A DNA stretch of 64,000 nt, from NCBI GenBank assembly GCA_946185535.1, contig CAMHJX010000011.1, positions 1 to 64,000 on the forward strand. Reading direction: 5' to 3'. Source of the stretch: an uncultured Bacteroidales bacterium (GTDB lineage: Bacteria; Bacteroidota; Bacteroidia; Bacteroidales; F082). A program made the translations under genes and the position numbers. The notes beneath the pieces are model-generated. The model was not told the origin of the DNA and made no database searches. It saw only the letters and a program-made list of their open reading frames with translations. Each line of letters starts with the position of its first letter. Position 1 is the first letter of the stretch. Positions 1 to 9,364 of this stretch are shown in pieces.

Positions 1-3000
1 CAAGTAGGTCGAGAACCAGTTCGAGCCAGCGGTCAAAGTGATCACCTGCGTCACAGTCGTCAGTTCAGGCGTGGTGAAGGTAACCATGCTGCTCCATGCC
101 TCAGGATCGGAGCAGTCGCTCTTCACTTGGGCTTCGTAAGGAGTCTCAGGAGTGAGACCTGTCAGCGTGACGTTGGTGGTAGTGCTGCTTACAGTCTGCC
201 ATTCGCCAGCGGCAACTTCATGGGCACCGATGGTGATGTCGTCGACATAGCCATAGTATTTGTAGTCTCCATAGTAGTGGATGGCGATGTACTTCACGTC
301 GGCTGAAAGTACTTGCGTGTATTCCTGCCAACTTGTTGTATTGGTAAGTTCAAGCCAAGTGAAGGACTCTACATCGTCAGTAGTTGTGGAATAACCGAAA
401 TTTAATTCATCACCAGAGCCATACATTTTATACCAGAACTTGAGTTCACCAGTTACGGTCAGCTCGGGAGAAATCAGATACTGGTTGTAATCTTCTGAAG
501 TGGTGTAAGAGGAGAATCTAAAGCCATACGAGCCACTATGTGCAGCAGTTCCATGGCGTCCAGCAGGATTAGATCCTGTACCGTCTATGCCATTGATTTC
601 ATCACCAATGAAAGTCCAGCTGTTTAACGAAGTTTCGCTTTCGAAATTCTGCATGAACGGAGCTTCTTCATGTGCAGCTATTCTGTATTGCACCGTGTAG
701 CTATCCACATCAGCAAAACCGTTCCAGCTGAGGCCAGCGGTGGTTGCAGTCAACAAGCTGTCAACAACGGCCAGACCCGTAGGTGTCGGGCAAGCTTCAA
801 GGGTGGTGAAGGTGATGACGTTGGTCTCAAGGCTCAAACCGTCGTCGCCGCAGTTGCCTTGCACCTTGGCTTCGTAGGTGGTCTCGGGAGTGAGGTCGGT
901 AAGGATGACAGGAGCTTCGTCAACGGTGACGGTCTGCCATTGGCCAGCGGGAACGGGGATACCGATGCCCACATTGTCGATGTGCATGTCGTTGTCGCCA
1001 CCTTCTGCGGTGGATTCACCGTAGAAGGCAATCTTCACGGTCTTGCCAACGTAAGCCGAAAGATCGATGCTGACATGTTCGCCCGCGGTGGCGATGGTGT
1101 TATAGACATTTTCCGAACCCGTGTTGTTCCACTCGCGCAGGATGGTCCATGCTTCATCGGCATACACCAAAACAACGAATCTGTCATCGGCTTGGGCAGT
1201 GGGGTCTTCAATGGGATCCGAGTTGCCATAGTCGGTCAGGGCAAGGTCGAAGTCCAAGTTGTAGCCATTTTCAAGGGTGACTTCAGGAGTCACAAGCCAA
1301 TTCTTGCGTGAGGTTCCGTAGATGTTGAGTTTTGCGTTATAAGCACCCAAACCATAAGTGGTGGTTGTCCAGTTGGATCCTGATGCCAATTCGGCAGTGC
1401 CGGCCAGCACTTCGTCCACTAAACCGCTGTATTGTGTCCAGCCAGTTGGAATGCCACTGGCGTTGAATGCTTCATAGAAGCCAATCGCACTGGCGGCTGT
1501 TCTGTAGCTGACAGTGTAGTTTTCGCTGTAGCCGGTCCAGTTCAGTGTGGCAGTATAGCCAGAGATTTCGCTGGCTGCAAATCCTGTGGGAGCAGGGCAG
1601 GCCACAGTGGTGGTGAAGTTGACGGTGTTGCTCCACTCGCTCACGTCTCCACCGCCGCAGTTGGCGCGGACACGCACATAATAGTGTGTTTCGGGATCGA
1701 GGCCGCTCAGCACATAGTTCTCGTGGTTGTTGACGTTTTCAACAAGTGCAACGATACGGCTGAAGCTAACAGTGTCGGAAACTTGCACGTCCCAAGCGGT
1801 TTGGGTCTCGTCGTTCAAGAGCCAGCTGAGGGTGGCACCGTGACCGTATACATTGCTGTAGGTCAGGCCAGTGGGTTTGAAGCAGGTAGGAGCCTCAGTA
1901 ATGGCGATGTCGTCGATACAGATATAACGAGTGCTTGAGCTTGAGCTGGCGGCTTCCATCATGATGGCGATGTAGTGGGCCGTTGCATTGGCAGGCACAA
2001 TATACTCGAATTCCTGATAGGAAGTGGTCAGGGCTTGGGTGGCCATCTCCGTGAAGGTGCTGGCATCGGTCGGGTCGGTCATCAAACCAATCTTGAAGGT
2101 AACAGTGTTGCTGTTGGCCTTGGCCGAGAGCGTGATGAGCTTGCCTGCCAGGTTCTCCATTTCAGGCAGGATGGCATATTGGTCCTGGGGATCGTAATCG
2201 CTGTAGCTTGCATAATAGGAAGAGAAATACAAGCAGTTGGGCGAGGATTGAGAACCATAATTATAGATTCTCGGATAACCTTGATAAGAACTATAAGAAG
2301 TTGTGTTGATCTTGTTCCAGCAGATGGGCAGAACACCTGCAGTAGACGTGTAGCTGTCGAAGTTTTCGGTGTAGCCTAAGGCTGGAATGATAGCGCAGTC
2401 GGTGAAGAAATCAAACACGCTGCTCCATGAGCCGAAGTCTTCGCCACCGCAGTAGGCGCGCACCCTTGCATAATATCTGGTGGAGGGTTGCAGACCGGTC
2501 ATATTGTAGGTAGCTGCACTGACAATCGCTTCTGTTGCATTGTCGAAGTTGCCATTGTCGGCGAAAGCCACTTGCCATTGCTCAGCTTCACCGGCAGTCC
2601 AGGTGAGGGTGGCACTGTTAGTGGTAACGTTGTCGATAGCCAAGCCTTCCACATCGTAGGCGCAGGCCACGCGAGTGATGCTCACGTTATCAACAGCCGC
2701 AGGAGGTTGGACACCGCCACTACCATCGTTGCGCCATGCCAAAACCATGTAATAGTTGCCAGCGGGCACGTTGACGGCCACGCTTTGGTTTTGCCAATCG
2801 GTAACACCTTTAAGTTGGCTGCCACCGTCTATGGCAATCCAGCCACTCGGAACAGCTGAGTAAGTCAAACCAGTAGGAAGTGAAGTACCTGCAGTCAAGC
2901 TGACCGAAGCGGGTACCAAAGCTACTCTCAAGAAGTCCCAGTTAGCTTCGCCGTTGGCCATCCAGTTGTAGGCAAATTCAAATTTGCCTACAGTGAAGTT

Positions 3001-4083
3001 GAGGAGCTTGGTGGCATACACCATGGCAGCGCTGTTGTTGGTGTAGGCGTTGTTGGTGCCGCTGTCGTTGGAGACGTAGAGGGCATGAGTGCCGCCATTG
3101 TTGACAGCAGTACCCCAGGCCCAAGCGTTGGTAAGGGTGCCGTTAATCAGTTCCCAACCGCAGGTGGCGCCTTCAAAGTCGTCGCTCCAAGCGTCGCCAA
3201 CGAGCTCGGCTTGTGCAGTGGTGTTGAAGTTTGCGGGTCTCCAGTCGCTGGTAGCACCGCCTTCGCACACGCTCTGTGCTTGCACATCGTAAGCCGTAAG
3301 CGGGGTAAGACCGCTGAGCGTGAAGGTGGTATTGGTGGAGTTAGAGGCAACATTCGTCCAAGTTGTGGCAGAAGCCAGTTTGTATTGCACGTTGTAGATG
3401 CCGCTGCCACCACCCACGGTCAAGGTAGCTTCGTTATGGGTGATTTCGGAAACTGCAAGGGTGGGTCTGAGGCAAAGATCGCCACCACCAGGAGTATAGG
3501 TGAAGGTAGTCTTGGGGATGAAGTTACGTTGGGTGAAGGTAACACCGCTCAAAGAACTTGAATTAGAACCGGCACCGCTGGCACCAGTAACATTTTGTCC
3601 GTAGAAATAAATGAACTTGTAACCAGCATCTGTGGTGTTTTCGATTGCCACGAGCAGGTTGCCACCGTTATAGGTATAAGGGGTACTGAACTCGATGGTG
3701 AGCGAGCCACCATCGCCCTCGGTCACAATGTTGAGCGTGCCTTGATAAACGATGGCGTCATTGGTTTTAGGTTCAAATGCGCTTATTGAAGTGTAGTCCA
3801 CTTCCATCAGGTAAACGTCAACGGTGCTTAACGAGGTGTAAGGGACGTTGGAATTGGTTGTGTAGAACTTGATACTGCTAATCGTACCGCCGTTCATTGC
3901 TGCCAAATCATCGGCAGGGATTACGAATTGGCTTCTGGAGAAGTCATCGAAGTAACCCATATACGCAGGAACATAACTGCTTGTGTTTGTTCCCTCATAC
4001 ACGGTCAGCTCTTCTTGAGCTTGAGCTGCCCAAGGCATAAACAATGCCAATAGCAGCGCGAAAAGTAATGATTTTCTTTTCAT
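1..4083 (-). CDS. Giant fibronectin type III surface protein, C-terminus beyond the window
   Basis: The frame is open from the ATG at 4083 to the window edge with no stop, so at least 1361 residues are encoded and the C-terminus is missing. Residues 1-24 form a signal peptide (KRK, hydrophobic core, ending AAQAQ), so the protein is exported. A beta-rich region of about 180 residues follows. After that, fibronectin type III repeats recur (phrases such as LTGLTPETPYEAQV and FTT) and alternate with jelly-roll modules resembling choice-of-anchor J/cleaved adhesin domains, whose ends read like YVDDITIG or HIDNVGI. The last visible residues, AGSNWFSTYL, begin a module also present in the gene at the right end of the window. 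Such proteins are usually cell-surface adhesins or enzymes sorted by type IX secretion; no catalytic domain is visible here. Most short ORFs antisense to it are composition shadows. Confidence 0.85.
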   Translation of the reverse strand, partial: MKRKSLLFALLLALFMPWAAQAQEELTVYEGTNTSSYVPAYMGYFDDFSRSQFVIPADDLAAMNGGTISSIKFYTTNSNVPYTSLSTVDVYLMEVDYTSISAFEPKTNDAIVYQGTLNIVTEGDGGSLTIEFSTPYTYNGGNLLVAIENTTDAGYKFIYFYGQNVTGASGAGSNSSSLSGVTFTQRNFIPKTTFTYTPGGGDLCLRPTLAVSEITHNEATLTVGGGSGIYNVQYKLASATTWTNVASNSTNTTFTLSGLTPLTAYDVQAQSVCEGGATSDWRPANFNTTAQAELVGDAWSDDFEGATCGWELINGTLTNAWAWGTAVNNGGTHALYVSNDSGTNNAYTNNSAAMVYATKLLNFTVGKFEFAYNWMANGEANWDFLRVALVPASVSLTAGTSLPTGLTYSAVPSGWIAIDGGSQLKGVTDWQNQSVAVNVPAGNYYMVLAWRNDGSGGVQPPAAVDNVSITRVACAYDVEGLAIDNVTTNSATLTWTAGEAEQWQVAFADNGNFDNATEAIVSAATYNMTGLQPSTRYYARVRAYCGGEDFGSWSSVFDFFTDCAIIPALGYTENFDSYTSTAGVLPICWNKINTTSYSSYQGYPRIYNYGSQSSPNCLYFSSYYASYSDYDPQDQYAILPEMENLAGKLITLSAKANSNTVTFKIGLMTDPTDASTFTEMATQALTTSYQEFEYIVPANATAHYIAIMMEAASSSSSTRYICIDDIAITEAPTCFKPTGLTYSNVYGHGATLSWLLNDETQTAWDVQVSDTVSFSRIVALVENVNNHENYVLSGLDPETHYYVRVRANCGGGDVSEWSNTVNFTTTVACPAPTGFAASEISGYTATLNWTGYSENYTVSYRTAASAIGFYEAFNASGIPTGWTQYSGLVDEVLAGTAELASGSNWTTTTYGLGAYNAKLNIYGTSRKNWLVTPEVTLENGYNLDFDLALTDYGNSDPIEDPTAQADDRFVVLVYADEAWTILREWNNTGSENVYNTIATAGEHVSIDLSAYVGKTVKIAFYGESTAEGGDNDMHIDNVGIGIPVPAGQWQTVTVDEAPVILTDLTPETTYEAKVQGNCGDDGLSLETNVITFTTLEACPTPTGLAVVDSLLTATTAGLSWNGFADVDSYTVQYRIAAHEEAPFMQNFESETSLNSWTFIGDEINGIDGTGSNPAGRHGTAAHSGSYGFRFSSYTTSEDYNQYLISPELTVTGELKFWYKMYGSGDELNFGYSTTTDDVESFTWLELTNTTSWQEYTQVLSADVKYIAIHYYGDYKYYGYVDDITIGAHEVAAGEWQTVSSTTTNVTLTGLTPETPYEAQVKSDCSDPEAWSSMVTFTTPELTTVTQVITLTAGSNWFSTYL

Positions 4084-4188
4084 AGTGATTGAAATTAGGT
4101 TTAATAATAAAGTTAATTGTTTGGTGTTCAATTTGTTGATTTGAATATTAATTCTGTTTAGGTAGTTTTACTTATATTAAATAGGTGG

Positions 4189-4196
4189 CAAATATA
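4189..4196 (-). promoter_or_regulatory. Bacteroidota -7 box for the FN3 protein
   Basis: Read on the minus strand this is TATATTTG, an exact match to the TAnnTTTG -7 consensus of Bacteroidota. It lies about 106 bp before the ATG at 4083. No convincing -33 TTG is seen at the normal spacing, so this rests on the -7 box alone. Confidence 0.4.
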
Positions 4197-4260
4197 GGAT
4201 TTTTTTTTATAGGATGCGAAAAAAAGGATGGAAATTTGTTTTTTTGGGGAGGGAGTTAGA

Positions 4261-4388
4261 GATTCCCTTCGGGAATGGAGTTTGGTTGTGTTGTAACCAG
4301 CGGCGGCTTAAAACCGCTTCCATGAGGAAACGGTCTCAAGCCGCCGCGGGATAACTAAAAAGAGGTTTTCCATTCCCTTGGGAATCTC
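4261..4388. repeat. Nested palindromic repeat, copy A
   Basis: Outer arms GATTCCCTTCGGGAATGGA and, at the far end, its approximate inverse (CCATTCCCTTGGGAATC) enclose an inner inverted pair, CCAGCGGCGGCTT against AAGCCGCCGCGGG. Each outer arm is also a small hairpin by itself. The right end overlaps the stop codon of the GIY-YIG gene. The rest of 4084-4260 is AT-rich and holds nothing else I recognise. Confidence 0.85.
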
Positions 4389-4746
4389 ATTGATTATTCA
4401 TCAAATCATCCATGACTTGTTTTACCTTTTCACTCCACGGAGTTTTGTCATGGACAAAGCCTTTTTCGGTTACGAGTTCCTTCCATTCGGGGTTCTTTGT
4501 TTCAATCAACTCTATTTTGTCTTTTCGAGACAGCCCTTTTATTCTGTTTTCTTCTTCAATAGCAGCTTGATAGCTTGTGAATTCTTTGTAATAAACACAA
4601 TATTCGCAATTGTATTTGTCGGTGAAAGAACCTTTATAATGGTGGCTTTTGTGCTCTGCTACTCTGCGGATCAAGTCATTCGTACAACCTGTGTATAGGG
4701 TTGTGTGTCCTTTGTTGGTCATTATATAAGCGTAGGCGAATCTCAT
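4387..4746 (-). CDS. Small GIY-YIG endonuclease-domain protein
   Basis: 119 residues. The N-terminal half carries the GIY-YIG nuclease signature in the diverged form common to small bacterial members: AYIMTNKGHTTLYTGCT, then an Arg in LIRRVAEHK and a Glu in AAIEEENRIKG. Members of this family are single-domain nucleases of the UvrC/Slx1 fold, frequent in Bacteroidota and mostly uncharacterised. A later Met (residue 9) is a possible start, but it would remove the first beta strand, so 4746 is preferred. The stop codon lies inside palindromic repeat copy A and the next copy (B) begins 76 bp upstream of the start, so the gene sits snugly between two repeat copies. A role in repeat mobility is an inference only. 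Confidence 0.8.
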   Translation of the reverse strand: MRFAYAYIMTNKGHTTLYTGCTNDLIRRVAEHKSHHYKGSFTDKYNCEYCVYYKEFTSYQAAIEEENRIKGLSRKDKIELIETKNPEWKELVTEKGFVHDKTPWSEKVKQVMDDLMNNQ

Positions 4747-4822
4747 AGGTAATGCATTGGAGTGGCAAAAATAGTAAAAATAGTTGTTTTTCGGTATTGG
4801 AGTTTGTGGGTGGGTGATATGA

Positions 4823-4949
4823 GATTCCCTGCGGGAATGGAGTTTGGTTGTGTTGTAACCAGCGGCGGCTTAAAACCGCATCCCAGAGGAAACAGTTACA
4901 TGCCGCCGTGGGATAACTAATAAGATGGTTTTCCATTCCCTTGGGAATC
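4823..4949. repeat. Nested palindromic repeat, copy B
   Basis: Same architecture as copy A: outer GATTCCCTGCGGGAATGGA and CCATTCCCTTGGGAATC arms, inner GCGGCGGCTT and GCCGCCG arms. It differs from A by scattered substitutions, mainly in the loop. It lies just upstream of the GIY-YIG start. Confidence 0.85.
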
Positions 4950-4978
4950 TTATAGGGTTTTGCTTTCGGTTGTAGAAT

Positions 4979-5440
4979 TGTTAGGGGTTCCCTACGGGAA
5001 TGGCGTGGCGGTAATAGTGTAACCAGCGGCGGCAGGTAACGCATACGGAGGGTGAATGTTACAAGCCGCCGCAGGATAACTAGAAGGAGGTTTTCCATTC
5101 CCTTGGGAATCTTATAGGGTTTTGCTTTCGGTTGTAGAATTGTTAGGGGTTCCCTACGGGAATGGCGTGGCGGTAATAGTGTAACCAGCGGCGGCAGGTA
5201 ACGCATACGGAGGGTGAATGTTACAAGCCGCCGCAGGATAACTAGAAGGAGGTTTTCCATTCCCTTGGGAATCTTATAGGGTTTTGCTTTCGGTTGTAGA
5301 ATTGTTAGGGGTTCCCTACGGGAATGGCGTGGCGGTAATAGTGTAACCAGCGGCGGCAGGTAACGCATACGGAGGGTGAATGTTACAAGCCGCCGCGGGA
5401 TAACTAAAAGGAGGTTTTCCATTCCCTTGGGAATCTTGAA
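4979..5440. repeat. Three tandem copies (C, D, E) of the palindromic repeat, 162-bp period
   Basis: The phrase TGTTAGGGGT begins at 4979, 5141 and 5303, an exact period of 162 bp. Copies are nearly identical; the visible change is in the last copy near 5397. Each unit is the nested palindrome (GGTTCCCTACGGGAATGG ... GCGGCGGCA ... AAGCCGCCGC ... CCATTCCCTTGGGAATC) plus about 35 bp of linker. Because 162 is divisible by three, a long repetitive ORF arises on the minus strand (4676-5422); I regard it as an artefact. The near identity suggests recent tandem duplication. The array separates the GIY-YIG gene from the 3' end of the F-ATPase operon. Confidence 0.9.
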
Positions 5441-5444
5441 TGAT

Positions 5445-5513
5445 TAAGGTCGGGCCTTCGAGGGGGCTCAGGTAAAATAAACCGGCCTTTCGACAGGCTC
5501 AAGGACCTTGGTT
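5445..5513. repeat. TTCGACAxGCTCA-type intergenic repeat after atpG
   Basis: Contains CCTTTCGACAGGCTCAAGG and, ahead of it, a degenerate inverse (GGGCCTTCGAGGGGGCTCAGG). The same phrase family appears at 47029-47090 and 56323-56353. It lies between convergent-facing sequence and the atpG stop and may help end transcription of the F-ATPase operon. Confidence 0.5.
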
Positions 5514-5516
5514 TTC

Positions 5517-6389
5517 TTAGCCGTTCAAAGCTTCGGCACCGCCGACGATGTCGATCAGTTCGTTGGTGATGACGTTTTGGCGGGCCTTGTTGTATTGGAT
5601 CTTCAGCTCCTGCGAGAGTTGGTCGGCGTTGTCGCTGGCGATGTGCATGGCCGTCATGCGGGCACCGTGCTCGGCAGTCAAGGTGTCGAGCATGATGGAG
5701 TAGAAGTTAGTGCGCACCACCTTGGGAATCAGTTGGTTGACAAAGGTCTCCTTGTCGGGCTCCACGAGGTAGTCGAAGCTTGGACCTTCGCTTGCGGCTT
5801 CGGCCTTCAAGGGCAACACCACCTCGCGCGTAGGCACCTGCACGCCGGCATTCTTGAAGTGGTTGAAGATTAATTCCACGCGGTCGACCTTGTGGCTGAG
5901 GAACAAGTCCACCATCATGTCACTAATCTCCATGGCCAGCTCGTACGACATGCTCTCCGCCAAAGGCGCATAAGTCTTTTCCACCTTGATGCCGAATTTC
6001 TTGGCATAATCGTTGATTTTCTTGCCTACCAAGAAGATTGTAACATTCTCTGGACCAATGCTTTTTGTGTATTCTTCATACACCTGCTTGAAGAGCTTGC
6101 TGACGCTGGAATTATACACGCCGCAGAGGCCGCTGCTCGACGAGAAGGCCATCAACGCGACCTTCTTCACCTCGCGTTTTTCGGCCAAGGGGATGCTGAC
6201 TTCGCCCTCAAGCGAGCCGAGGTAGTTGGAGAGTGCCTCGCTCAGTTTGTTTTTGTAGGGCAGAAAGCGTGTCGTGATGCCTTCGGTCTTCTTCAGCTTG
6301 GCCGCCGACACCATCTTCATCGCACTCGTGATTTTCTGTGTCGAGGCGACAGAGGTGATGCGGGCCCGGATTTCTTTTAGTGATGCCAT
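5517..6389 (-). CDS. atpG: F-type ATP synthase gamma subunit
   Basis: 290 residues, the usual length. Rotating central stalk of the F1 sector. The N-terminal helix (LKEIRARITSVASTQKITSAMKMVSAAKL) and the C-terminal helix (SEHGARMTAM-type motif, here TAEHGARMTAMHIASDNA, followed by YNKARQNVITNELIDIVGGAEAL) are the family hallmarks and form the coiled coil inside the alpha3beta3 ring. It is the last gene of the operon, 85 bp after atpA; that gap contains a stuttering repeat (6403-6477). Confidence 0.97.
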   Translation of the reverse strand: MASLKEIRARITSVASTQKITSAMKMVSAAKLKKTEGITTRFLPYKNKLSEALSNYLGSLEGEVSIPLAEKREVKKVALMAFSSSSGLCGVYNSSVSKLFKQVYEEYTKSIGPENVTIFLVGKKINDYAKKFGIKVEKTYAPLAESMSYELAMEISDMMVDLFLSHKVDRVELIFNHFKNAGVQVPTREVVLPLKAEAASEGPSFDYLVEPDKETFVNQLIPKVVRTNFYSIMLDTLTAEHGARMTAMHIASDNADQLSQELKIQYNKARQNVITNELIDIVGGAEALNG

Positions 6390-6402
6390 TTCTTTGTAAT
6401 TA

Positions 6403-6477
6403 GGAATGAGGAATTATGAATGCTGAATGGTGCTAAGCGACGAACATTCAGCATTCCACATTCCACATTCAGCATTA
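6403..6477. repeat. Stuttering intergenic repeat, phrase ATTCAGCATTCCAC, between atpA and atpG
   Basis: The phrase ATTCAGCATTCCAC recurs as CATTCAGCATTCCACATTCC and again as ACATTCAGCATT, and its inverse (ATGCTGAATGGT) lies at 6419-6432, so the transcript could fold into a hairpin. It fills most of the atpA-atpG gap. Confidence 0.6.
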
Positions 6478-8055
6478 TCCATTAAAGTGTTCACTCAGGT
6501 TCAAAGCTTCCTCCTTCAAGACCGCCTTGATGTCATCGTCGATCTTGCCGGCTTTCAGCTGCTCCATCACATTCTTGTGTTTCACCTCCATGAGGTCGAG
6601 GAACTGCTTCTCAAACTCAAGTACCTTGTTCTCGGGCACTTTGCTCAGTAGGCCATTGGTGCCGCAGAAGATGCTGGCGACCTGCTTCTCGACGGGCATG
6701 GGCGTGTATTGCGGCTGCTTCAGCAGCTCCACATTCTTGCGGCCTTTGTCCAAGATGGCCAATGTGGCGGCATCGAGTTCAGCACCGAACTTCGAGAAGG
6801 CCTCCATCTCGCGGAACTGGGCCTGGTCGAGTTTCAGGGTACCGGCCACTTTTTTCATGGACTTGATTTGGGCGTTACCACCCACACGCGACACCGAGAT
6901 GCCGACGTTGATGGCTGGGCGGATACCTGCATTGAAGAGGCTGGTTTCCAGGAAGATCTGTCCGTCGGTGATGGAAATTACGTTGGTGGGGATGTAAGCC
7001 GACACGTCGCCCGCTTGCGTCTCGATGATGGGCAGTGCGGTGATGCTGCCGCCGCCTTTCACGATGTCCTTGATGCTGTCGGGCAGGTCGTTCATCTGGC
7101 GCGCCACATCGTCGTTCTTGATGATCTTGGCGGCACGCTCCAGCAGACGGCTGTGGAGGTAGAAGATGTCGCCAGGGTAAGCCTCACGTCCCGGGGGGCG
7201 GCGTAGAATCAATGACACCTCACGGTAGGCCACAGCCTGTTTCGAGAGGTCGTCGTAGATGATGAGTGCGTGACGGCCTGTGTCGCGGAAGTACTCGGCG
7301 ATGGCGACACCAGCGTAAGGGGCGTAGAACTGCATGGCTGCAGGTGACGAAGCTGGGGCACTCACCACGATGGTGTAGTCCATCGCGCCATGTGCTTCAA
7401 GGGTCTTCACCAAGTTGGCCACGGTGCTACCTTTTTGTCCCACAGCGACATAGATGCAGTAGACGGGGTCACCGTTCTTGAAGTTGTCCTTCTGATTAAT
7501 GATGGTGTCGATGGCGATGGCGGTCTTACCCGTCTGGCGGTCGCCGATGATGAGCTCACGCTGGCCGCGACCGATGGGGATCATGGCGTCGATGGCCTTG
7601 AGGCCCGTTTGCAGCGGTTGGTTGACGGGTTGGCGGAAGATGACGCCAGGGGCCTTGCGCTCGAGCGGCATCTCGTAGGTCTTGCCTTGGATGGGGCCTT
7701 TGGCGTCGATGGGTCGGCCGAGGCCGTCCACGACGCGGCCGAGCAAGCCTTCGCCAGCCATGACGCTGGCGATGCGCTGGGTGCGCTTCACCGTTTCGCC
7801 TTCCTTGATGCCCTCGGTGGGACCGAGTAGCACCACGCCGACGTTGTCTTCCTCAAGGTTGAGCACCACGCCCATGGTGCCGTTCTCGAACTCGACGAGT
7901 TCGTTCGACTGCACCTTGTCGAGGCCGTAGACGTGTGCCACGCCGTCGCTCACTTGCAGCACCTTGCCGATTTCCTCGAACTGCACCTTGTTGCTCATGT
8001 TCTGGAGCTGCATCTGCAGGATGCTCGATATTTCACTTGCTTTGATGTTTGCCAT
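6475..8055 (-). CDS. atpA: F-type ATP synthase alpha subunit
   Basis: 526 residues. Non-catalytic nucleotide-binding subunit of F1. Walker [10 protein letters not shown] sits near residue 172; the [12 protein letters not shown] region and the [16 protein letters not shown] segment are typical of alpha. Start ATG 8055 gives [17 protein letters not shown], the expected N-terminus. It follows atpH after 95 bp holding a stuttering repeat. The C-terminal stretch [12 protein letters not shown] slightly exceeds the Escherichia coli protein, as is usual in Bacteroidota. Confidence 0.98.
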   Translation of the reverse strand: MANIKASEISSILQMQLQNMSNKVQFEEIGKVLQVSDGVAHVYGLDKVQSNELVEFENGTMGVVLNLEEDNVGVVLLGPTEGIKEGETVKRTQRIASVMAGEGLLGRVVDGLGRPIDAKGPIQGKTYEMPLERKAPGVIFRQPVNQPLQTGLKAIDAMIPIGRGQRELIIGDRQTGKTAIAIDTIINQKDNFKNGDPVYCIYVAVGQKGSTVANLVKTLEAHGAMDYTIVVSAPASSPAAMQFYAPYAGVAIAEYFRDTGRHALIIYDDLSKQAVAYREVSLILRRPPGREAYPGDIFYLHSRLLERAAKIIKNDDVARQMNDLPDSIKDIVKGGGSITALPIIETQAGDVSAYIPTNVISITDGQIFLETSLFNAGIRPAINVGISVSRVGGNAQIKSMKKVAGTLKLDQAQFREMEAFSKFGAELDAATLAILDKGRKNVELLKQPQYTPMPVEKQVASIFCGTNGLLSKVPENKVLEFEKQFLDLMEVKHKNVMEQLKAGKIDDDIKAVLKEEALNLSEHFNG

Positions 8056-8089
8056 GTATGATGTGTTTTATTTATTGTCTATATTTTAT

Positions 8090-8150
8090 TGGCTTTCAGC
8101 TTTCAGCTTGGTATCACTGGGCTGATAGCTGACTGCTGATGGCTGATAGT
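8090..8150. repeat. Stuttering intergenic repeat, phrase GCTGATGGCTGATAGCT, between atpH and atpA
   Basis: TTTCAGCTTTCAGC is followed by GGGCTGATAGCTGACTGCTGATGGCTGATAG, an imperfect inverse, so it can fold back. The same phrase family occurs at 9674-9754 between atpB and atpE. Confidence 0.6.
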
Positions 8151-8690
8151 TTATTGCTTCAACTTTTTTTTCAGCGCATTCAGCTGGCCCGCCACGCTGG
8201 CGTCCATCCGCGTGTTCTCGATGTCGAGGATGAAGCCGCCGATGAGGCTCGGGTCTATATGGACGTCTACCTCGGCATCAGCGTCGAAGGTCTGCTTGAT
8301 GAAGGCTTTGATTTTATCGTAGCTGCTTTCCGACAGCTCTGTAGCTGTGGTCACCTTTGTGCTTAGGATATTGTGTTTTGTTCGGTACATCTCCATAAAT
8401 TTCATGGCGATGAGGAACATTTTATCCTCGCGTTTCTTGTCGGCCACGAAGGTGATGAACTGCTTCAGACAGTCGTGTATGGGCTCGCCCACAGCCATCT
8501 CCACCAGCTTCACTTTCTCCTCTTTGGCCACAATGGGGTCGGCCAGCACCTCGTTGAACTGTGCGATGGCCAGGAGGTAGTTGTGGGCAAAGCGCGCCAA
8601 GCCTTCGTATACGGCATCTTCGCAGCCCTGCTCTTGCGCCAGTTGGAACAGCGCCCGGGCGTATCTCACCGATATCTTTCCATTATCCAT
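8151..8690 (-). CDS. atpH: F-type ATP synthase delta subunit
   Basis: 179 residues, the family length. Peripheral stalk subunit joining b to the top of F1. Begins MDNGKISVRYARALFQLAQEQ (typical delta N-terminus) and ends SLIGGFILDIENTRMDASVAGQLNALKKKLKQ, the conserved C-terminal motif. It starts three bases after the atpF stop, so translation is probably coupled. Confidence 0.96.
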   Translation of the reverse strand: MDNGKISVRYARALFQLAQEQGCEDAVYEGLARFAHNYLLAIAQFNEVLADPIVAKEEKVKLVEMAVGEPIHDCLKQFITFVADKKREDKMFLIAMKFMEMYRTKHNILSTKVTTATELSESSYDKIKAFIKQTFDADAEVDVHIDPSLIGGFILDIENTRMDASVAGQLNALKKKLKQ

Positions 8691-8693
8691 AGC

Positions 8694-9197
8694 TTATGCC
8701 TCAATGCGGGGTGGGTTGTTTTTGAGCAGTTGCTCGATATAGGCGTTTTGCGACTGCTTGTCGCTCAGCTCGCGTTGCAGTAGCTTCTCGGCGATGTCGA
8801 CCGAGAGGGCGATGACCTCGTTCTTGATGTTGGCCATGGCCTCGGCCTGTTCCTTCTCAATCTTCAGTCGGGCGTCGGCCACGATTTTTTCGGCTTCCTG
8901 TCGGGCCTGCGTCTTGGCTTCTTCGATGAGCTGGGTTTTCAGGTCCTGGCTCTCCTTCATGATCTTGATTTGCTCAGCTTGGGCAGCCGCTATGGTCTCC
9001 TGGCGTTTCTGCTCGATGCCGGCGAGGGCGTTATTGGCTTCCTCGGCGGCCAGCAGCGAGTCGGCGATGTGGGCGTTGCGCTTCTCGACGGCGCCCATGA
9101 TCATTGGCCAGCCTGCTTTCGCCAAGATGATGAGCACGATGACGAAGGCGATGAGCATCCATATCACTAATCCACTTTCGGGAAGAAATAGATCCAT
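8694..9197 (-). CDS. atpF: F-type ATP synthase b subunit
   Basis: 167 residues from the ATG at 9197 (MDLFLPESGLVIWMLIAF). An in-frame upstream extension exists but runs through repeat DNA, so this start is preferred. One N-terminal membrane helix (about residues 8-28) is followed by a long charged helix rich in Glu, Lys, Ala and Gln that forms the stator dimer. Sits between atpE and atpH; a large stuttering repeat precedes it. Confidence 0.95.
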   Translation of the reverse strand: MDLFLPESGLVIWMLIAFVIVLIILAKAGWPMIMGAVEKRNAHIADSLLAAEEANNALAGIEQKRQETIAAAQAEQIKIMKESQDLKTQLIEEAKTQARQEAEKIVADARLKIEKEQAEAMANIKNEVIALSVDIAEKLLQRELSDKQSQNAYIEQLLKNNPPRIEA

Positions 9198-9239
9198 GTT
9201 TGGTGTTTTTAAGTGTCTAGTAATTTGTAGTTCTTTTTT

Positions 9240-9362
9240 TTGACGCGGGACTTCGGGACTCCGGGACTCCGGGACTCCGAGTCGATTCACGTCTCGCAGT
9301 CTTGTAGTCTCGCAGTCCCGTGTCATATAGTCCTGCATCGCGTCTTGGGACTTTGCCCGAGA
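9240..9362. repeat. Stuttering repeat, phrase GGGACTCCGGGACT, between atpE and atpF
   Basis: GGGACTTCGGGACTCC repeats four times, then partial inverses follow (AGTCTCGCAGTC, GTAGTCTCGCAGTCCCG, TAGTCCTGC), then GGGACTTTGCCC. The whole stretch is built from one roughly 9-base phrase in both orientations. Related blocks lie at 21694-21782 (V-ATPase I-K gap) and 50222-50290. Confidence 0.7.
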
Positions 9363-9364
9363 CT

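Noticed and set aside
670..3789. Several plus-strand ORFs of 60-213 residues
   Set aside because: They are antisense to the FN3 protein, whose frame is continuous with a signal peptide and domain repeats.
4676..5422. 248-residue repetitive minus-strand ORF
   Set aside because: It is the 162-bp palindromic tandem array read in frame; the period is divisible by three, so stops are missing by chance. It also overlaps the GIY-YIG start region.
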